Assembly (NCBI GenBank): GCA_963809175.1
Contig: CAWEIK010000003.1
Coordinates: forward strand, 124,001-188,000
Length of the DNA stretch: 64,000 bases
Reading direction: 5' to 3'
DNA from: JACCTU01 sp963809175
Lineage (GTDB): Bacteria; Actinomycetota; Thermoleophilia; Gaiellales; Gaiellaceae
The translations under genes were made by a program, and so were the position numbers. Positions 7,788 through 16,548 of this stretch are shown piece by piece. How positions within the stretch are numbered: the first letter of the stretch is position 1; the number at the start of each line of letters is the position of its first letter. The notes beneath the pieces were generated by a model. That model saw only the letters and a list, made by a program, of their open reading frames with translations, was not told the DNA's origin and made no database searches.

Positions 7788-8672
7788 ATGCTCGACCTCG
7801 GAACGATGCGGGTCAAGACGGGCCTCGCCGAGATGCTCAAGGGCGGGGTGATCATGGACGTGGTCAACGCCGAGCAGGCGCGCGTCGCCGAGGACGCCGG
7901 CGCAGTCGCCGTCATGGCGCTCGAGCGCGTTCCCGCAGACATCCGCGTGCAGGGAGGCGTTGCGCGCATGTCCGACCCGGAGATGATCCGCGCGATCCAG
8001 GAGGCGGTCACGATCCCGGTGATGGCGAAGTGCCGCATCGGCCACTTCGCCGAGGCGCAGATCCTCGAGGCGCTCGAGATCGACTACATCGACGAGTCGG
8101 AGGTGCTGACTCCCGCCGACCTCGAGCACCACGTCGACAAGTGGAAGTTCACCGTGCCGTTCGTCTGCGGCTGCACGAACCTCGGCGAAGCGCTCCGGCG
8201 CATCTCCGAGGGCGCCGCGATGATTCGCACCAAGGGCGAGGCCGGCACGGGCGACATCGTCAACGCCGTCACGCACATGCGCGCGGTCTTCGGCGGGATC
8301 CGCCGGCTGCAGTCGCTGCGCGACGAGGAGCTCTACTCCGAGGCGAAGGAGCTCCGCGCGCCGTACGAGCTCGTGCGGTGGGTCGCCGAGAACGGTCGGC
8401 TTCCCGTCGTGACGTTCACCGCCGGCGGGATCGCGACGCCGGCCGACGCGGCGCTCTGCATGCAGCTCGGCGCGGACGGCGTCTTCGTCGGCTCGGGCAT
8501 CTTCAAGTCGGGCAATCCCGAGACGCGGGCGAAGGCGATCGTCGAGGCGACGACGCACTTCAACGACCCGAAGGTGCTCGCGGACGTTTCCGCCGGGCTC
8601 GGCGAGCCGATGGTCGGGATCTCGACCGCCTCGCTCGACCCGTCGCAGCTGCTCGAGACTCGCGGCTGGTAG
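7788..8672 (+). CDS. pdxS: pyridoxal 5'-phosphate synthase lyase subunit PdxS
   Basis: 294-residue (beta/alpha)8 subunit that makes PLP from ribose 5-phosphate, glyceraldehyde 3-phosphate and ammonia supplied by PdxT, in a 12+12 complex. The N-terminus MLDLGTMRVKTGLAEMLKGG, the MAKCRIGHFAEAQ segment with one catalytic Lys, and RTKGEAGTGDI with the second Lys are all present. The length is standard. It begins 10 nt after the MarR stop. Unusually, its partner pdxT is not adjacent: two collagen-like genes (8709-10331) separate them. Confidence 0.97.
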   Translation: MLDLGTMRVKTGLAEMLKGGVIMDVVNAEQARVAEDAGAVAVMALERVPADIRVQGGVARMSDPEMIRAIQEAVTIPVMAKCRIGHFAEAQILEALEIDYIDESEVLTPADLEHHVDKWKFTVPFVCGCTNLGEALRRISEGAAMIRTKGEAGTGDIVNAVTHMRAVFGGIRRLQSLRDEELYSEAKELRAPYELVRWVAENGRLPVVTFTAGGIATPADAALCMQLGADGVFVGSGIFKSGNPETRAKAIVEATTHFNDPKVLADVSAGLGEPMVGISTASLDPSQLLETRGW

Positions 8673-8675
8673 GCA

Positions 8676-8699
8676 GGCGGCGCGGTCGCCCGCGCCGCC
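8676..8699. terminator. strong hairpin between convergent pdxS and collagen-like gene
   Basis: Perfect 10-bp stem GGCGGCGCGG/CCGCGCCGCC with a TCGC tetraloop, 4 nt after the pdxS stop and 9 nt before the convergent stop. There is no T-run on either side, so it is probably a shared GC-rich terminator or 3'-end stabilising stem. Confidence 0.65.
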
Positions 8700-8708
8700 C
8701 ACTCACGT

Positions 8709-9526
8709 TCAGCCCGCGGTCTCGATCGCGGTGATGCGCGCGTTCCGGCCGATCACGAACGTGTCGCCGCCGGTCGGGCCGCGCTCGCAGGCGAGTGAGG
8801 GCTGGAAGCCGGCGAGCATCCCGACCCGCGCGGTCAGTGCGATCGTCGCGGTCTGCACGCCCGGAACGACGCCGATCGTCGTCTCCCCGGGAGTCTCCGC
8901 CGGTCGGATCACCATGGTGTTCGTCGTCAGCACCAGGCTCGAGATGTCGACGACGAACGTCCCGGTCTGGCGCAGGAAGCAGTTGATCGGAACCTGCTGG
9001 CCGCCGGTCCCGCCGAAGAAGAACGTCGCCTTCGCGGCGACCACGTACGTCCCGTCCTTGCCGATCGTCAGGGACGCGAGCTCCGTCGGGCTGGGCGACG
9101 AGATCCAGTCCGGGATCGTCACGTCGCCGAAGCCGCCGCCCGAGTAGCCGGCGCCTGCCGCGCCCGTACCGGCCGGCCCGGCCGGTCCTGCGGGCCCTGC
9201 GGGTCCTGCCGGTCCCGCGGGTCCTGCCGGTCCTGCTGCGCCGGCCGGCCCTGTCCGCTCCGGATGGCCCTGCAGGTCCTGCCGGCCCTGCCGGTCCTGC
9301 GGGTCCTGCCGGTCCCGCGGTGCCGCCCTCGTTCCACGTCACCGACCGTTCGCTCGGCCGGCAGTCGGCCGACGTCCTCGACCACGCGAAGCTGGCCGTT
9401 CACGCGTTGGGCGCAAGCCGTGATCGTTCCATCGCTCGCCGGAACCGCTGCGTAGGCGGCACCGGCCGCGGCCGTGCCCGCGAGCACGAGCACGATCGCC
9501 GCACGGCGTCGATGCCGTCTGATCAT
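8709..9526 (-). CDS. secreted collagen-like (Gly-Pro-Ala repeat) protein (two frame breaks)
   Basis: About 270 residues: signal peptide (RR...AAIVLVLAGTAAAGAAYA), a short Cys-containing module with GQLRVVED and then WNEGG, a run of Gly-Pro-Ala triplets, and a C-terminal beta-rich domain of about 135 residues (starting VTIPDWISS, ending ITAIETAG). Two frame changes, each consistent with one extra base, are needed: near 9372 (ggcc) and near 9250 (acaggg). The repeat then runs from about 9335 down to about 9165. A good ribosome site (AGGGAGGA) lies at 9533-9540. The C-terminal domain resembles the trimeric jelly-roll caps of bacterial collagen-like proteins; that is inference. A sister gene is divergent at 9679. 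Confidence 0.75.
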
Positions 9527-9678
9527 CGTCGTTCCTCCCTCTCCTCGAGTGCGGACTCAGCATTGGCCAGAACAGCGCCTGAACGCAACGGGCGTGGCGT
9601 TGAACACGGAGCAGTTCTCCGTGCGATCCTGTCGCTGCGACGGGCACTCCCGTCCGCCGCGAGGACAGGGAGGCAGAG
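9527..9678. promoter_or_regulatory. divergent promoter region of the two collagen-like genes
   Basis: 152 nt between two divergent starts, each with a good ribosome site. It holds a perfect inverted repeat CACGGAG-CAGTT-CTCCGTG at 9605-9623, central enough to act as a shared operator or as a leader hairpin of the plus-strand gene. No clear -35/-10 pair stands out. Confidence 0.4.
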
Positions 9679-10331
9679 GTGAAGTCGACTCTCGTTGCGC
9701 GTGGCAGGCGAGTGGCGATCGCGGCGGTCGCACTCTTTGCAGTCGCCGGAGGGCTCGCGTATGCGGCGATCCCGGACGCGTCCGGGGTGATGCAACGCTG
9801 CTACCGAACCAGCACGGACGACCAGAAAGGGGCAGCTTCGTGTCGTCGACTCAGCGGCAAGCTGTCGGAACAACGAGTTGCCGACCCAGTGGAACGTCAC
9901 CGGCGCACCGGGAGCTCAGGGTCCGGCCGGCGAAGATGGAGCCGAAGGCACGAGCCCGACGGTGTCGCAGGTCGGTCCCGGCACCGGAGGGTGTGCCAAC
10001 GGCGGTGCGGCGATCACCGACGCCGCGGGCACTACGGCATACGTCTGCAGCGGCGAACGGCCAGGACGGGGCGGACGGCGAGTCGTTCTCCGGGACGTTC
10101 ACGAGCCCGAACGGCCAGTACTCGATCAACGTCACGGACACCGGTGTCACGATTGCGAGCCCGGATTCGTCGATCGCGGTCTCCGGTGGCGAGATCAAGG
10201 TCGAAACCCTGGGCAGCGACGGCATTGTCGTGCGAAGCGCCACGAGTCTCGACCTCAGGGCCGGCAGCACGGGGCGCCTGGAGAGCGCAGCGACCATGAC
10301 CATCAGGGGCAGCGTCGTGAACATCAACTAG
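9679..10331 (+). CDS. secreted protein related to the divergent collagen-like protein (two frame breaks)
   Basis: About 216 residues: signal peptide ending GGLAYA, a module IPDASGVMQRCYR...GQLRVVDSAASCRN matching the same region of the neighbour at 8709-9526, a short collagen-like stretch (GAPGAQGPAGEDGAEG), and a C-terminal repetitive beta-rich domain (from about ESFSGTF to SVVNIN). Reading requires moving one frame near 9836 (gggg in aaaggggcag) and again near 10055, both fitting one extra base. It starts at GTG 9679 with GGGAGG upstream. Probably a cell-surface or spore-coat-like structural protein; the function is unknown. Confidence 0.7.
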
Positions 10332-10362
10332 GCGGCAGCATCGCCGCACCTACAATCGCAGC

Positions 10363-10917
10363 ATGAAAATCGGCGTCCTCGCCCTCCAGGGGAACTTCCG
10401 CGAGCACGCGGCGATGCTGCGCCGGCTCGGCGCGGACGTCGTCGAGGTGCGCAAGCCGGAGCAGCTCGACGGGCTCGACGGGCTCGTCATCCCCGGCGGC
10501 GAGTCGACGACGTTCATGCGCCTGATGCGCCTCTACGGCCTCGACGAGGCGATCCGTCGCTTCGAGCGACCCGTCTTCGGCACGTGCGCGGGGATGATCG
10601 TGCTCGACCGTGAGCACCTCGGCCTCGTCGACCTCGTCGTCGACCGAAACGCCTACGGGCGCCAGGTCGCGAGCTTCGAGGCCGACCTCGACCTCGAGGG
10701 CGACGACGAGCAGCTGCGCGGTGTCTTCATTCGCGCGCCACGCGTGCGCGAGGTCGGCGCGACCGTCGAGGTGCTCGCGGAGCACGACGGCGAGCCGGTG
10801 CTCGTCCGCGACGGTCGCTTCCTGCTCGCGTCGTTTCACCCGGAGCTGACCGACGACACGCGCGTGCACGAGCGGTTCCTCGAGCTCGTGAAGGAGGAGA
10901 CGGGTGTCCGGGCATAG
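10363..10917 (+). CDS. pdxT: pyridoxal 5'-phosphate synthase glutaminase subunit PdxT
   Basis: 184-residue class I glutamine amidotransferase that supplies ammonia to PdxS. IPGGESTTF is at residues about 44-52, the nucleophile Cys sits in GTCAGMIVLD at about 72-81, and His-Glu of the triad are in FHPELTDD near the C-terminus. Length and motifs are standard. yebC starts inside its last codons (14-nt overlap), giving a pdxT-yebC pair as in many actinobacteria, while pdxS lies 1.7 kb upstream beyond the collagen-like genes. Confidence 0.96.
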   Translation: MKIGVLALQGNFREHAAMLRRLGADVVEVRKPEQLDGLDGLVIPGGESTTFMRLMRLYGLDEAIRRFERPVFGTCAGMIVLDREHLGLVDLVVDRNAYGRQVASFEADLDLEGDDEQLRGVFIRAPRVREVGATVEVLAEHDGEPVLVRDGRFLLASFHPELTDDTRVHERFLELVKEETGVRA

Positions 10918-11656
10918 CAAGTGGTCGTCGATCAAGCACAAGAAGGGCGCGGCCGACGCCAAGCGCGGCAAGCTCTTCTCGAAGCTCTCGCGCGCGATCA
11001 TCGTCGCGGCGAAGGAGGGCGGCGGCGACCCGGCGAACAACCTGTCCCTCCAGAACGCGATCGAGAAGGCGCGCTCGTACTCCATGCCGAAGGACAACAT
11101 CGAGCGCGCGATCGCGCGCGGCTCCGGCCAGGACGCCGACGCCGCCACGTTCGAGACGATCGTCTACGAGGGCTACGCGTCGGGCGGTGTCGCCGTGATC
11201 GCGGAGGCGCTGACCGACAACCGCAACCGCACCGCAGCCGACGTACGTCACATCTTTGCGAAGCACGACGGAAACCTCGGCGAGGCGGGCTCGGTCGCGT
11301 GGTTGTTCGAGCGGCGGGGAGTCGTCGTCGTGGACGGCAGCGCCGACGAGGACGAGCTCACGCTCATCGCGGCCGAGGGTGGCGCCGACGACGTGCAGCG
11401 CGACGGCTCGACGTGGGAGGTGACCGCCGCGCCCGAGCACCTGAGCGCGGTGCGCGAAGCGGTGGAGAGCGCGGGCTTCACGGTCGAGAACGCCGAGCTC
11501 GCGATGGTCCCGAAGACGACGATCGAGGTCGACGACGAGAACCAGGCGAAGAAGGTCCTGCGCCTGATCGACGCCCTCGAGGAGAACGACGACGTGCAGG
11601 AGGTCTACGCGAACTTCGACATCCCCGAGCGGGTGCTCGAGGAAGCGATGTCCTAG
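10904..11656 (+). CDS. YebC/PmpR family protein
   Basis: 250-residue YebC family protein. Members bind DNA or ribosomes and have been linked to transcription control and to translation through polyproline stretches. It begins with the universal MSGHSKWSSIKHKKGAADAKRGKLFSKL and contains DNIERAIARG and NRNRTAADVRHIF. The start GTG 10904 is supported by AAGGAGGA at 10891-10898 and by the family N-terminus. In many actinobacteria this gene sits between pdxT and ruvC; here a lipoprotein gene and an FHA gene on the other strand intervene before ruvCAB. Confidence 0.96.
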   Translation: MSGHSKWSSIKHKKGAADAKRGKLFSKLSRAIIVAAKEGGGDPANNLSLQNAIEKARSYSMPKDNIERAIARGSGQDADAATFETIVYEGYASGGVAVIAEALTDNRNRTAADVRHIFAKHDGNLGEAGSVAWLFERRGVVVVDGSADEDELTLIAAEGGADDVQRDGSTWEVTAAPEHLSAVREAVESAGFTVENAELAMVPKTTIEVDDENQAKKVLRLIDALEENDDVQEVYANFDIPERVLEEAMS

Positions 11657-12471
11657 CCGCTCGGTTGCTCGCTCGCGGGGCGCGCGTTCTCCGGCGACTG
11701 AATTTCGACTTGCCCGTTCGGGTCCTCGAGCTCCAGCTCGAACGTGAACGTGCCGCCGCCCGCATCGCCCAATGCCCGGCGCAAGTCTTCGGGCACGTCG
11801 GGCCCGAGCTCGGCCTTCAGGGACAGGCGCCGCAGGAAGTGGTCGTCGTGCCCGGACTCGAGCTCGAAGCTCGAGGCCTCGGTTGCGTCAGCGATTCGCT
11901 GCGCGTCGTCGCGGCCCAGGCGCGCGAGGGAGGAGCCGCCGAACGCACGGGCGATGTCGACGAGATCGTTCACGACCGCGGCGACGTCGAGCTCACCCGT
12001 CACGGTGTCGACCTCTTCGCCCGAGGAGGCTTCCGGATCGCGCACCCAGTCGTCGATGCGCAGGCTCGCGAGGCCTCCGTCGGCGGCTTCGAGCTCGTCG
12101 CACCCCGACCGCAAGTCGGCCGCCTGCTCCTCGCTCAGCTCGTACGCGGTCCCGTCGAGAACGATGAACCCCTGCGTGCCGTTCGCAACGATTCGCATCG
12201 TCGCCTCCTGGCCGTTCGCGATCTGGGTGTACTCGACGTCGAGGAGCGGAAGGGCGCGCAGCCGGCAGAGCGCGACAGGGCCCTCGAGCTCGAACCCGAA
12301 CGGGTCGCCCTCGCCGGGGTCGACGAGGAGCTTCAGGTGCACCGAGTCCGCGCTGTGGATCTTCCCGAGGTTCTCGGCGGTCTGCGAGAGAATCGTCGCG
12401 GGGTCCGCGTCGCCACCGCCGCATCCGGCGAGAGCTCCGACCACCAGCAGCAGAGGGAGGACGCGGGTCAC
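11653..12471 (-). CDS. LppX/LprG-like lipoprotein
   Basis: 272-residue predicted lipoprotein: signal peptide MTRVLPLLLVVGALAGC with lipobox LAGC (lipidated Cys17), then a region of the LppX_LprAFG type beginning DPATILSQTAENLGKIHSADSVHL. In mycobacteria this fold carries acylated lipids across the periplasm; the ligand here is unknown. The start is GTG. Its stop overlaps the yebC stop by 4 nt on the opposite strand. Confidence 0.78.
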   Translation of the reverse strand: MTRVLPLLLVVGALAGCGGGDADPATILSQTAENLGKIHSADSVHLKLLVDPGEGDPFGFELEGPVALCRLRALPLLDVEYTQIANGQEATMRIVANGTQGFIVLDGTAYELSEEQAADLRSGCDELEAADGGLASLRIDDWVRDPEASSGEEVDTVTGELDVAAVVNDLVDIARAFGGSSLARLGRDDAQRIADATEASSFELESGHDDHFLRRLSLKAELGPDVPEDLRRALGDAGGGTFTFELELEDPNGQVEIQSPENARPASEQPSG

Positions 12472-12512
12472 GGACTCGGTGAACTGTATGCCTGCCTGGT
12501 CACTCGGGTCAC

Positions 12513-13103
12513 TCAGACCCAGCCACGTTGGCGGGCAACCCGGCAGAGCGCGCGACGCTTAGCGTGGGGGCTGCCCTCCGTCAGGCCGGCCTTCGAGTAC
12601 GCCCGGCGGAGCGCCGCCTTCACGGTCGCTGCCGACCCCGGGGTCCCGAGCTGCGCTGCGATCTCTTCGTTCGACGGGAGCTCGTCGAGGCTCGCGCCGT
12701 CGAGCCAGGGGCCGCAGAGGCAGCGCACGACCTGAAGCTGAAGCGCGGAGAGCTGGGCGACGGCCGACTTCGGAAGCTCACCGTGGGGCTCAGTCCGGTC
12801 GGGGTCGTCGAGCAGGGCGGGGGCAGAGAAGACGAGCACCTCCGAGCCGACGCGGATCCGGTCGGCGTGGCGGAGCTGGAGCGCGACGCCGGGCGGGAGG
12901 CGCCGGTCGTTCAGGAAGGTGCCGTTGAAGCTCCCGCTGTCCGCGATCCACCACTTGCCGTCGCGCTCGACGACGAGCGCATGCCGGCGGCTGACCGTCT
13001 TGCTGTCGATCCGGATCTGGTTGACCTCGTCGCGCCCGACGAAGGCATCACCCTTCAGGGGCACCTCGCGTCCGTCCGGAAGAATCAGCGCCGCGTCCGT
13101 CAT
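12513..13103 (-). CDS. FHA domain protein with C-terminal helix-turn-helix-like region
   Basis: 196 residues. The N-terminal FHA domain (about 1-95) has the phosphothreonine-binding residues in GRDEVNQIRI, SRRHALV and FNGTFLN. The C-terminal part (about 115-196) is helical with LSALQLQVVRCLCGPW and NEEIAAQLGTPGSAATVKAALRRAYSKAG, which looks like a LuxR-type or winged HTH output. It probably reads Ser/Thr kinase signals, but no kinase gene is in the window. ATG start. Divergent from ruvC with about 65 nt between. Confidence 0.8.
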   Translation of the reverse strand: MTDAALILPDGREVPLKGDAFVGRDEVNQIRIDSKTVSRRHALVVERDGKWWIADSGSFNGTFLNDRRLPPGVALQLRHADRIRVGSEVLVFSAPALLDDPDRTEPHGELPKSAVAQLSALQLQVVRCLCGPWLDGASLDELPSNEEIAAQLGTPGSAATVKAALRRAYSKAGLTEGSPHAKRRALCRVARQRGWV

Positions 13104-13168
13104 CGCGCGGGTTAGTTCCCCGGCGCGCCCGGAAAAGGAACGTCCGACCGCACGCCTAATGTCTCCGC

Positions 13169-13660
13169 GTGAAGGTCGTCGTCGGAATCGACCCAGGAAC
13201 TGCTGCTTGCGGGTACGGGATCGTCCACGAAAGCGACGGGCGCCTCCGGGCGCTGGCCCACGGCTGGTGGAAAACCGCCGCGGGGGAGCGACCGGAGCTT
13301 CGGTTGAAGACGATCTACGAGGGAGTCGTCGCGCTCATCGAGGAGTACGAGCCGGATGCCGTCGCACTCGAGGAGTCGTACGTCGGCGCCGACGCCCGCA
13401 TCGCACTCTCTGTCGGACAGGCACGAGGAGCCGTGCTCGTCGCGTCCGCCGTGGCCGGCGTCGCCTGCGCTGAGTACGCGCCCGCCCGGATCAAGCAGAC
13501 GGTCTGCGGCTACGGGCGCGCCGACAAGCCCCAGGTTCAGCGGATGGTGAAGACGATCCTCTCGATGGCTGCCGAGCCGAAGCCCTCGCACGCGGCCGAC
13601 GCGCTGGCGGTCGCGATCTGCCACATGCTCTATTCGCCGCTGCTGCGGGTGAGCGCGTGA
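13169..13660 (+). CDS. ruvC: crossover junction endodeoxyribonuclease RuvC
   Basis: 163-residue Holliday junction resolvase. Catalytic acidic residues are visible: Asp7 in VGIDPGTAACGYG, Glu in ALEESYVGADARIAL, and Asp in HAADALAVAICH. First gene of ruvCAB; its stop overlaps the RuvA GTG (GTGA). The start is GTG 13169, giving the canonical KVVVGIDPG beginning. Confidence 0.96.
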   Translation: MKVVVGIDPGTAACGYGIVHESDGRLRALAHGWWKTAAGERPELRLKTIYEGVVALIEEYEPDAVALEESYVGADARIALSVGQARGAVLVASAVAGVACAEYAPARIKQTVCGYGRADKPQVQRMVKTILSMAAEPKPSHAADALAVAICHMLYSPLLRVSA

Positions 13661-14205
13661 TCGCCCGCCTGCGCGGGACGCTGGTCGCGCGCACGCCCGA
13701 AGGGCTCGTGCTCGACGTCAACGGCGTCGGCTACCTCGTCCAGGCCACGCCGAGCGCCGCTGCCAAGGGCGCCGAGGAGATCACGGTCGAGACCTACCTG
13801 CACGTTCGCGAGGACGCGATGCAGCTCTACGGCTTCGCGGACGCGGCCGAGCGCGAGCTCTTCGTGCAGCTGCTGGGCGTGAACGGCGTGGGGCCGAAGG
13901 TGGCGCTCGCGATCGTCTCGGGCTCGCGGCCCGCCGAGCTTCGCCGTGCGATCGTGCGCGAGGATCTCGCGCGCTTCCAGGCGATCCCCGGCATCGGCAA
14001 GAAGACGGCCGAGCGGATCGTGCTCGAGCTCAAGGAGAAGGTCGTCACCGAGGGTGACGCATCCGCGCCGAGCGACCTGACGGCGCGCGATGCGCTCGTG
14101 GAGCTCGGGTACAACGTCGTCGACGCTGAGCGCGCGCTCGCCGAAGTCGACGGCGACCTCCCGATCGAAGAACAGGTGCGCGCGGCGCTCAGGCAGGCCG
14201 CATGA
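13657..14205 (+). CDS. ruvA: Holliday junction branch migration protein RuvA
   Basis: 182 residues, binds four-way junctions and loads RuvB. OB-fold N-terminus (MIARLRGTLV), tandem helix-hairpin-helix motifs LLGVNGVGPKVALAI and IPGIGKKTAERIVLELKEK, and the C-terminal RuvB-contact domain ending EEQVRAALRQ. Overlaps ruvC and ruvB by 4 nt each. Confidence 0.96.
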   Translation: MIARLRGTLVARTPEGLVLDVNGVGYLVQATPSAAAKGAEEITVETYLHVREDAMQLYGFADAAERELFVQLLGVNGVGPKVALAIVSGSRPAELRRAIVREDLARFQAIPGIGKKTAERIVLELKEKVVTEGDASAPSDLTARDALVELGYNVVDAERALAEVDGDLPIEEQVRAALRQAA

Positions 14206-15215
14206 GCACGACGCAATTCCTGGCGCCGACCGTTCGCCCCGAGGAGGACGAGCTCGACCGGTCGCTTCGCCCGCGCAGGCTCGACGACTTCGTCGGCCAG
14301 TCGCGGGTCAAGGAGCAGCTCGCGATCTCGCTCGACGCCGCGAAGGCGCGCGGCGAGGCGCTCGACCACGTGCTGCTCGTCGGGCCGCCCGGGCTCGGGA
14401 AGACGAGCCTCGCGTTCATCGTCCGCGAGGAGCTCGGCGTCGGGATCCGCACCGTCGCCGGCCCCGCGCTCGAGCGCAAGGGCGACATGGCGGCGATCCT
14501 CACCGGCCTCGAGGAGCGCGACGTCCTGTTCGTGGACGAGATCCACCGCCTGAACCGCGCGGTCGAGGAGATCCTCTACCCGGCGCTCGAAGACTTCCGG
14601 CTCGACATCATCGTCGGCCAGGGACCGGCTGCGCGAACGCTGACGCTCGACCTGCCGCCGTTCACGCTGATCGGCGCGACGACGCGCACGGGACTGCTGA
14701 CGACGCCGCTTCGCGACCGCTTCGGGATGACGTTCCGCCTCGACTACTACTCGCCCGATGAGCTCGCGACGATCGTGAACCGCTCCGCGCGCATCCTCGG
14801 CGTCGAGATCGAGCCTGAAGCCGCAGTCGAGATCGCGGGACGTTCGCGGGGGACACCGCGCATCGCGAACCGGATCCTCCGTCGCGTGCGAGACGTCGCC
14901 GAGGTCAGGCACCAGGGCGCCGTGACGACCGCGATCGCCGCGGAGGCGCTCGCGCTGCTCGAGGTCGACGCGCTCGGGCTCGAGCGAACCGATCGTGCGC
15001 TCTTGGGCGCGATCGTCGGGAAGTTCGGCGGCGGGCCTGTCGGGCTCTCGACGCTCGCGGTCGCGCTCGGCGAAGAGCCGGACACGATCGAGGACGTCTA
15101 CGAGCCCTTCCTGCTCCAGCTCGGCTTCATCCAGCGCACGCCGCGTGGCCGGATCGTGACCGACCTCGGCCGCGCACACGTCGGCGCGTCGGCCGCCGAC
15201 GAGAAACTCTTCTAG
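14202..15215 (+). CDS. ruvB: Holliday junction branch migration ATPase RuvB
   Basis: 337-residue AAA+ motor. The RuvB N-terminus LRPRRLDDFVGQ, Walker A GPPGLGKTSLA, Walker B VLFVDEIHRLN, sensor 1 GATTRTGLLT with the GLLTTPLRDRFG arginine finger region, and a C-terminal winged helix (IQRTPRGRIVTDLGR) are all present. Its stop overlaps the stop of the convergent beta-propeller gene. Confidence 0.97.
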   Translation: MSTTQFLAPTVRPEEDELDRSLRPRRLDDFVGQSRVKEQLAISLDAAKARGEALDHVLLVGPPGLGKTSLAFIVREELGVGIRTVAGPALERKGDMAAILTGLEERDVLFVDEIHRLNRAVEEILYPALEDFRLDIIVGQGPAARTLTLDLPPFTLIGATTRTGLLTTPLRDRFGMTFRLDYYSPDELATIVNRSARILGVEIEPEAAVEIAGRSRGTPRIANRILRRVRDVAEVRHQGAVTTAIAAEALALLEVDALGLERTDRALLGAIVGKFGGGPVGLSTLAVALGEEPDTIEDVYEPFLLQLGFIQRTPRGRIVTDLGRAHVGASAADEKLF

Positions 15216-16192
15216 CGCACCGGCTGCCAGTCCGGCTGCGTCTGGTCGATCAGCAGCTCGGCGGTCGGCGCAGGGTTCCGCGTCAGCGGCGACGAGCGGC
15301 CGCCGACCGTGACGAGCTGCAGCCCGAGGAAGTTCGCGCGGCCGAACTGGTCCGTGACGACGAGGAGCGTTCCGTCGGGTGACCAGGCGGGCTCGTCTCC
15401 GCCGCCCAGCAGCCGCGGGTCGCTGCCGTCCGCCGCGACCGTGATCAGCCCGAGGCGGGTGCCCGCCGCGAGCCGCGAGCCGTCCGGCGACCACGTGGGC
15501 GCGGAGGGGATGAGGTCCCCGCCGAGACCACCGCCGACCCTGCGCGTCCCGTCCGGGGCCGAGGTCCAGAGCTCGCGTTCGCGACCGACCGTGCAGCGGC
15601 TCGGGTTGCACGAGCGCGTGAGCGGCGCGACGAGGAACGCGAGCCGGTCGCCGCGCGGCGCCCAGGCCGGGTCCAGCTCGAGCTCCGGAGTCCGCGTCAG
15701 CCGGCGCTGGCGCGTGCCGTCCGCGTTCATCACCCAGAGGTCGGCGCTCGGCCGCTCGTCGTGGGCGACGAAGAGCCGCCCGCGCACGAACAGGATGTTG
15801 CGCCCGTCGGGGCTCCACGTCGGGCTGCCGTCCCAGAGGGCGTTCCGGGTGAGCCGGCGCTTGCTCGTCCCGTCGGCGTTCATCACCCAGATCTCGGTGC
15901 CGGCCGTCCCGGGGCCGAGCCGACGGCCGGTCGAGTGGACGTACGCGAGCCGGCGGCCATCGGGTGACCAGGCAGGCTCGAAGTCGCCGGACGTGCGGGT
16001 CGCGGTCGTCAGCGTCTGGCGGCCGGTCCCGTCGAGGCGAACGGAGACGATCGTCGGTCCCCAGCCCAAACCGGTGCGGCCGAGAGCGGATTCGACGTAG
16101 GCGACTCGCCCGTTCTTGCCGGGGTAGGCCCCTTCGGCAGCCACCGAGCAGAGAAGCGCAGCGAACAGTCCCAACGCTGCGAAGCGCAGCAT
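15212..16192 (-). CDS. secreted TolB-like beta-propeller (PD40 repeat) protein
   Basis: 326 residues: signal peptide MLRFAALGLFAALLCSVAAEGA, then at least six WD40-like PD40 repeats recognisable by AWSPDGRRLAYV, TWSPDGRNILFV, AWAPRGDRLAFL, TWSPDGSRLAAG and AWSPDGTLLVVT, with IWVMNADGTSKRRLTR between blades. Extracytoplasmic protein-interaction propeller of unknown partner; no tol-pal genes are nearby. ATG at the complement of 16190-16192 gives the cleanest signal peptide; an ATG 24 nt upstream is possible. Confidence 0.85.
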   Translation of the reverse strand: MLRFAALGLFAALLCSVAAEGAYPGKNGRVAYVESALGRTGLGWGPTIVSVRLDGTGRQTLTTATRTSGDFEPAWSPDGRRLAYVHSTGRRLGPGTAGTEIWVMNADGTSKRRLTRNALWDGSPTWSPDGRNILFVRGRLFVAHDERPSADLWVMNADGTRQRRLTRTPELELDPAWAPRGDRLAFLVAPLTRSCNPSRCTVGRERELWTSAPDGTRRVGGGLGGDLIPSAPTWSPDGSRLAAGTRLGLITVAADGSDPRLLGGGDEPAWSPDGTLLVVTDQFGRANFLGLQLVTVGGRSSPLTRNPAPTAELLIDQTQPDWQPVR

Positions 16193-16233
16193 GTGCCAAC
16201 CGTATCGCGCCCGCACGGTGTATTCATTCCGCC

Positions 16234-16548
16234 GTGCCCGAGCTTTGGATCCCAGGAGCGGCCGGACCGCTCGACCAGCTCGTCGAGCGGCTCCACCGCC
16301 GGATCGCCGAGTTCGCGCAGAAGCACGGCCTCGACGAGGCCGCGGTCGAGGTCGAGCTCTCGGACGGGGCGCTGATCCCGGTGGCGTCGATCTCGGCCGA
16401 GCCCGGGTTCGGGTTCGTCACGCTTTGCCCGCACGGCGAGGAACCACAGGAGCTCGTCGTCCCGATCGGCTCGATCAAGCAGATCGTCCTGGGCGCGCCC
16501 GAGCCGGCACGCTCGCGCTTCGGCTTCTCGGTTCCGGACGCGCGCTAG
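16234..16548 (+). CDS. hypothetical protein, about 104 residues
   Basis: Not recognised. From GTG 16234 it reads VPELWIPGAAGPLDQLVERL..., with an amphipathic helix, an acidic segment (DEAAVEVELSDGALIPV) and a C-terminal beta-rich part (FVTLCPHGEEPQELVVPIGS). Coding character and third-position GC match its neighbours. No signal peptide or membrane segment. Its TAG is the first base triplet of the long palindrome at 16546-16713. Confidence 0.6.
   Translation: MPELWIPGAAGPLDQLVERLHRRIAEFAQKHGLDEAAVEVELSDGALIPVASISAEPGFGFVTLCPHGEEPQELVVPIGSIKQIVLGAPEPARSRFGFSVPDAR

Noticed and set aside
9160..9330. Tandem repeat as a CRISPR or minisatellite
   Set aside because: The repeat unit is the codon pattern for Gly-Pro-Ala in the collagen-like gene; no spacers.
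13827..16199. 790-residue minus-strand open frame across ruvA and ruvB
   Set aside because: Arg/Ala-rich translation antisense to well-conserved genes, caused by very high third-position GC.
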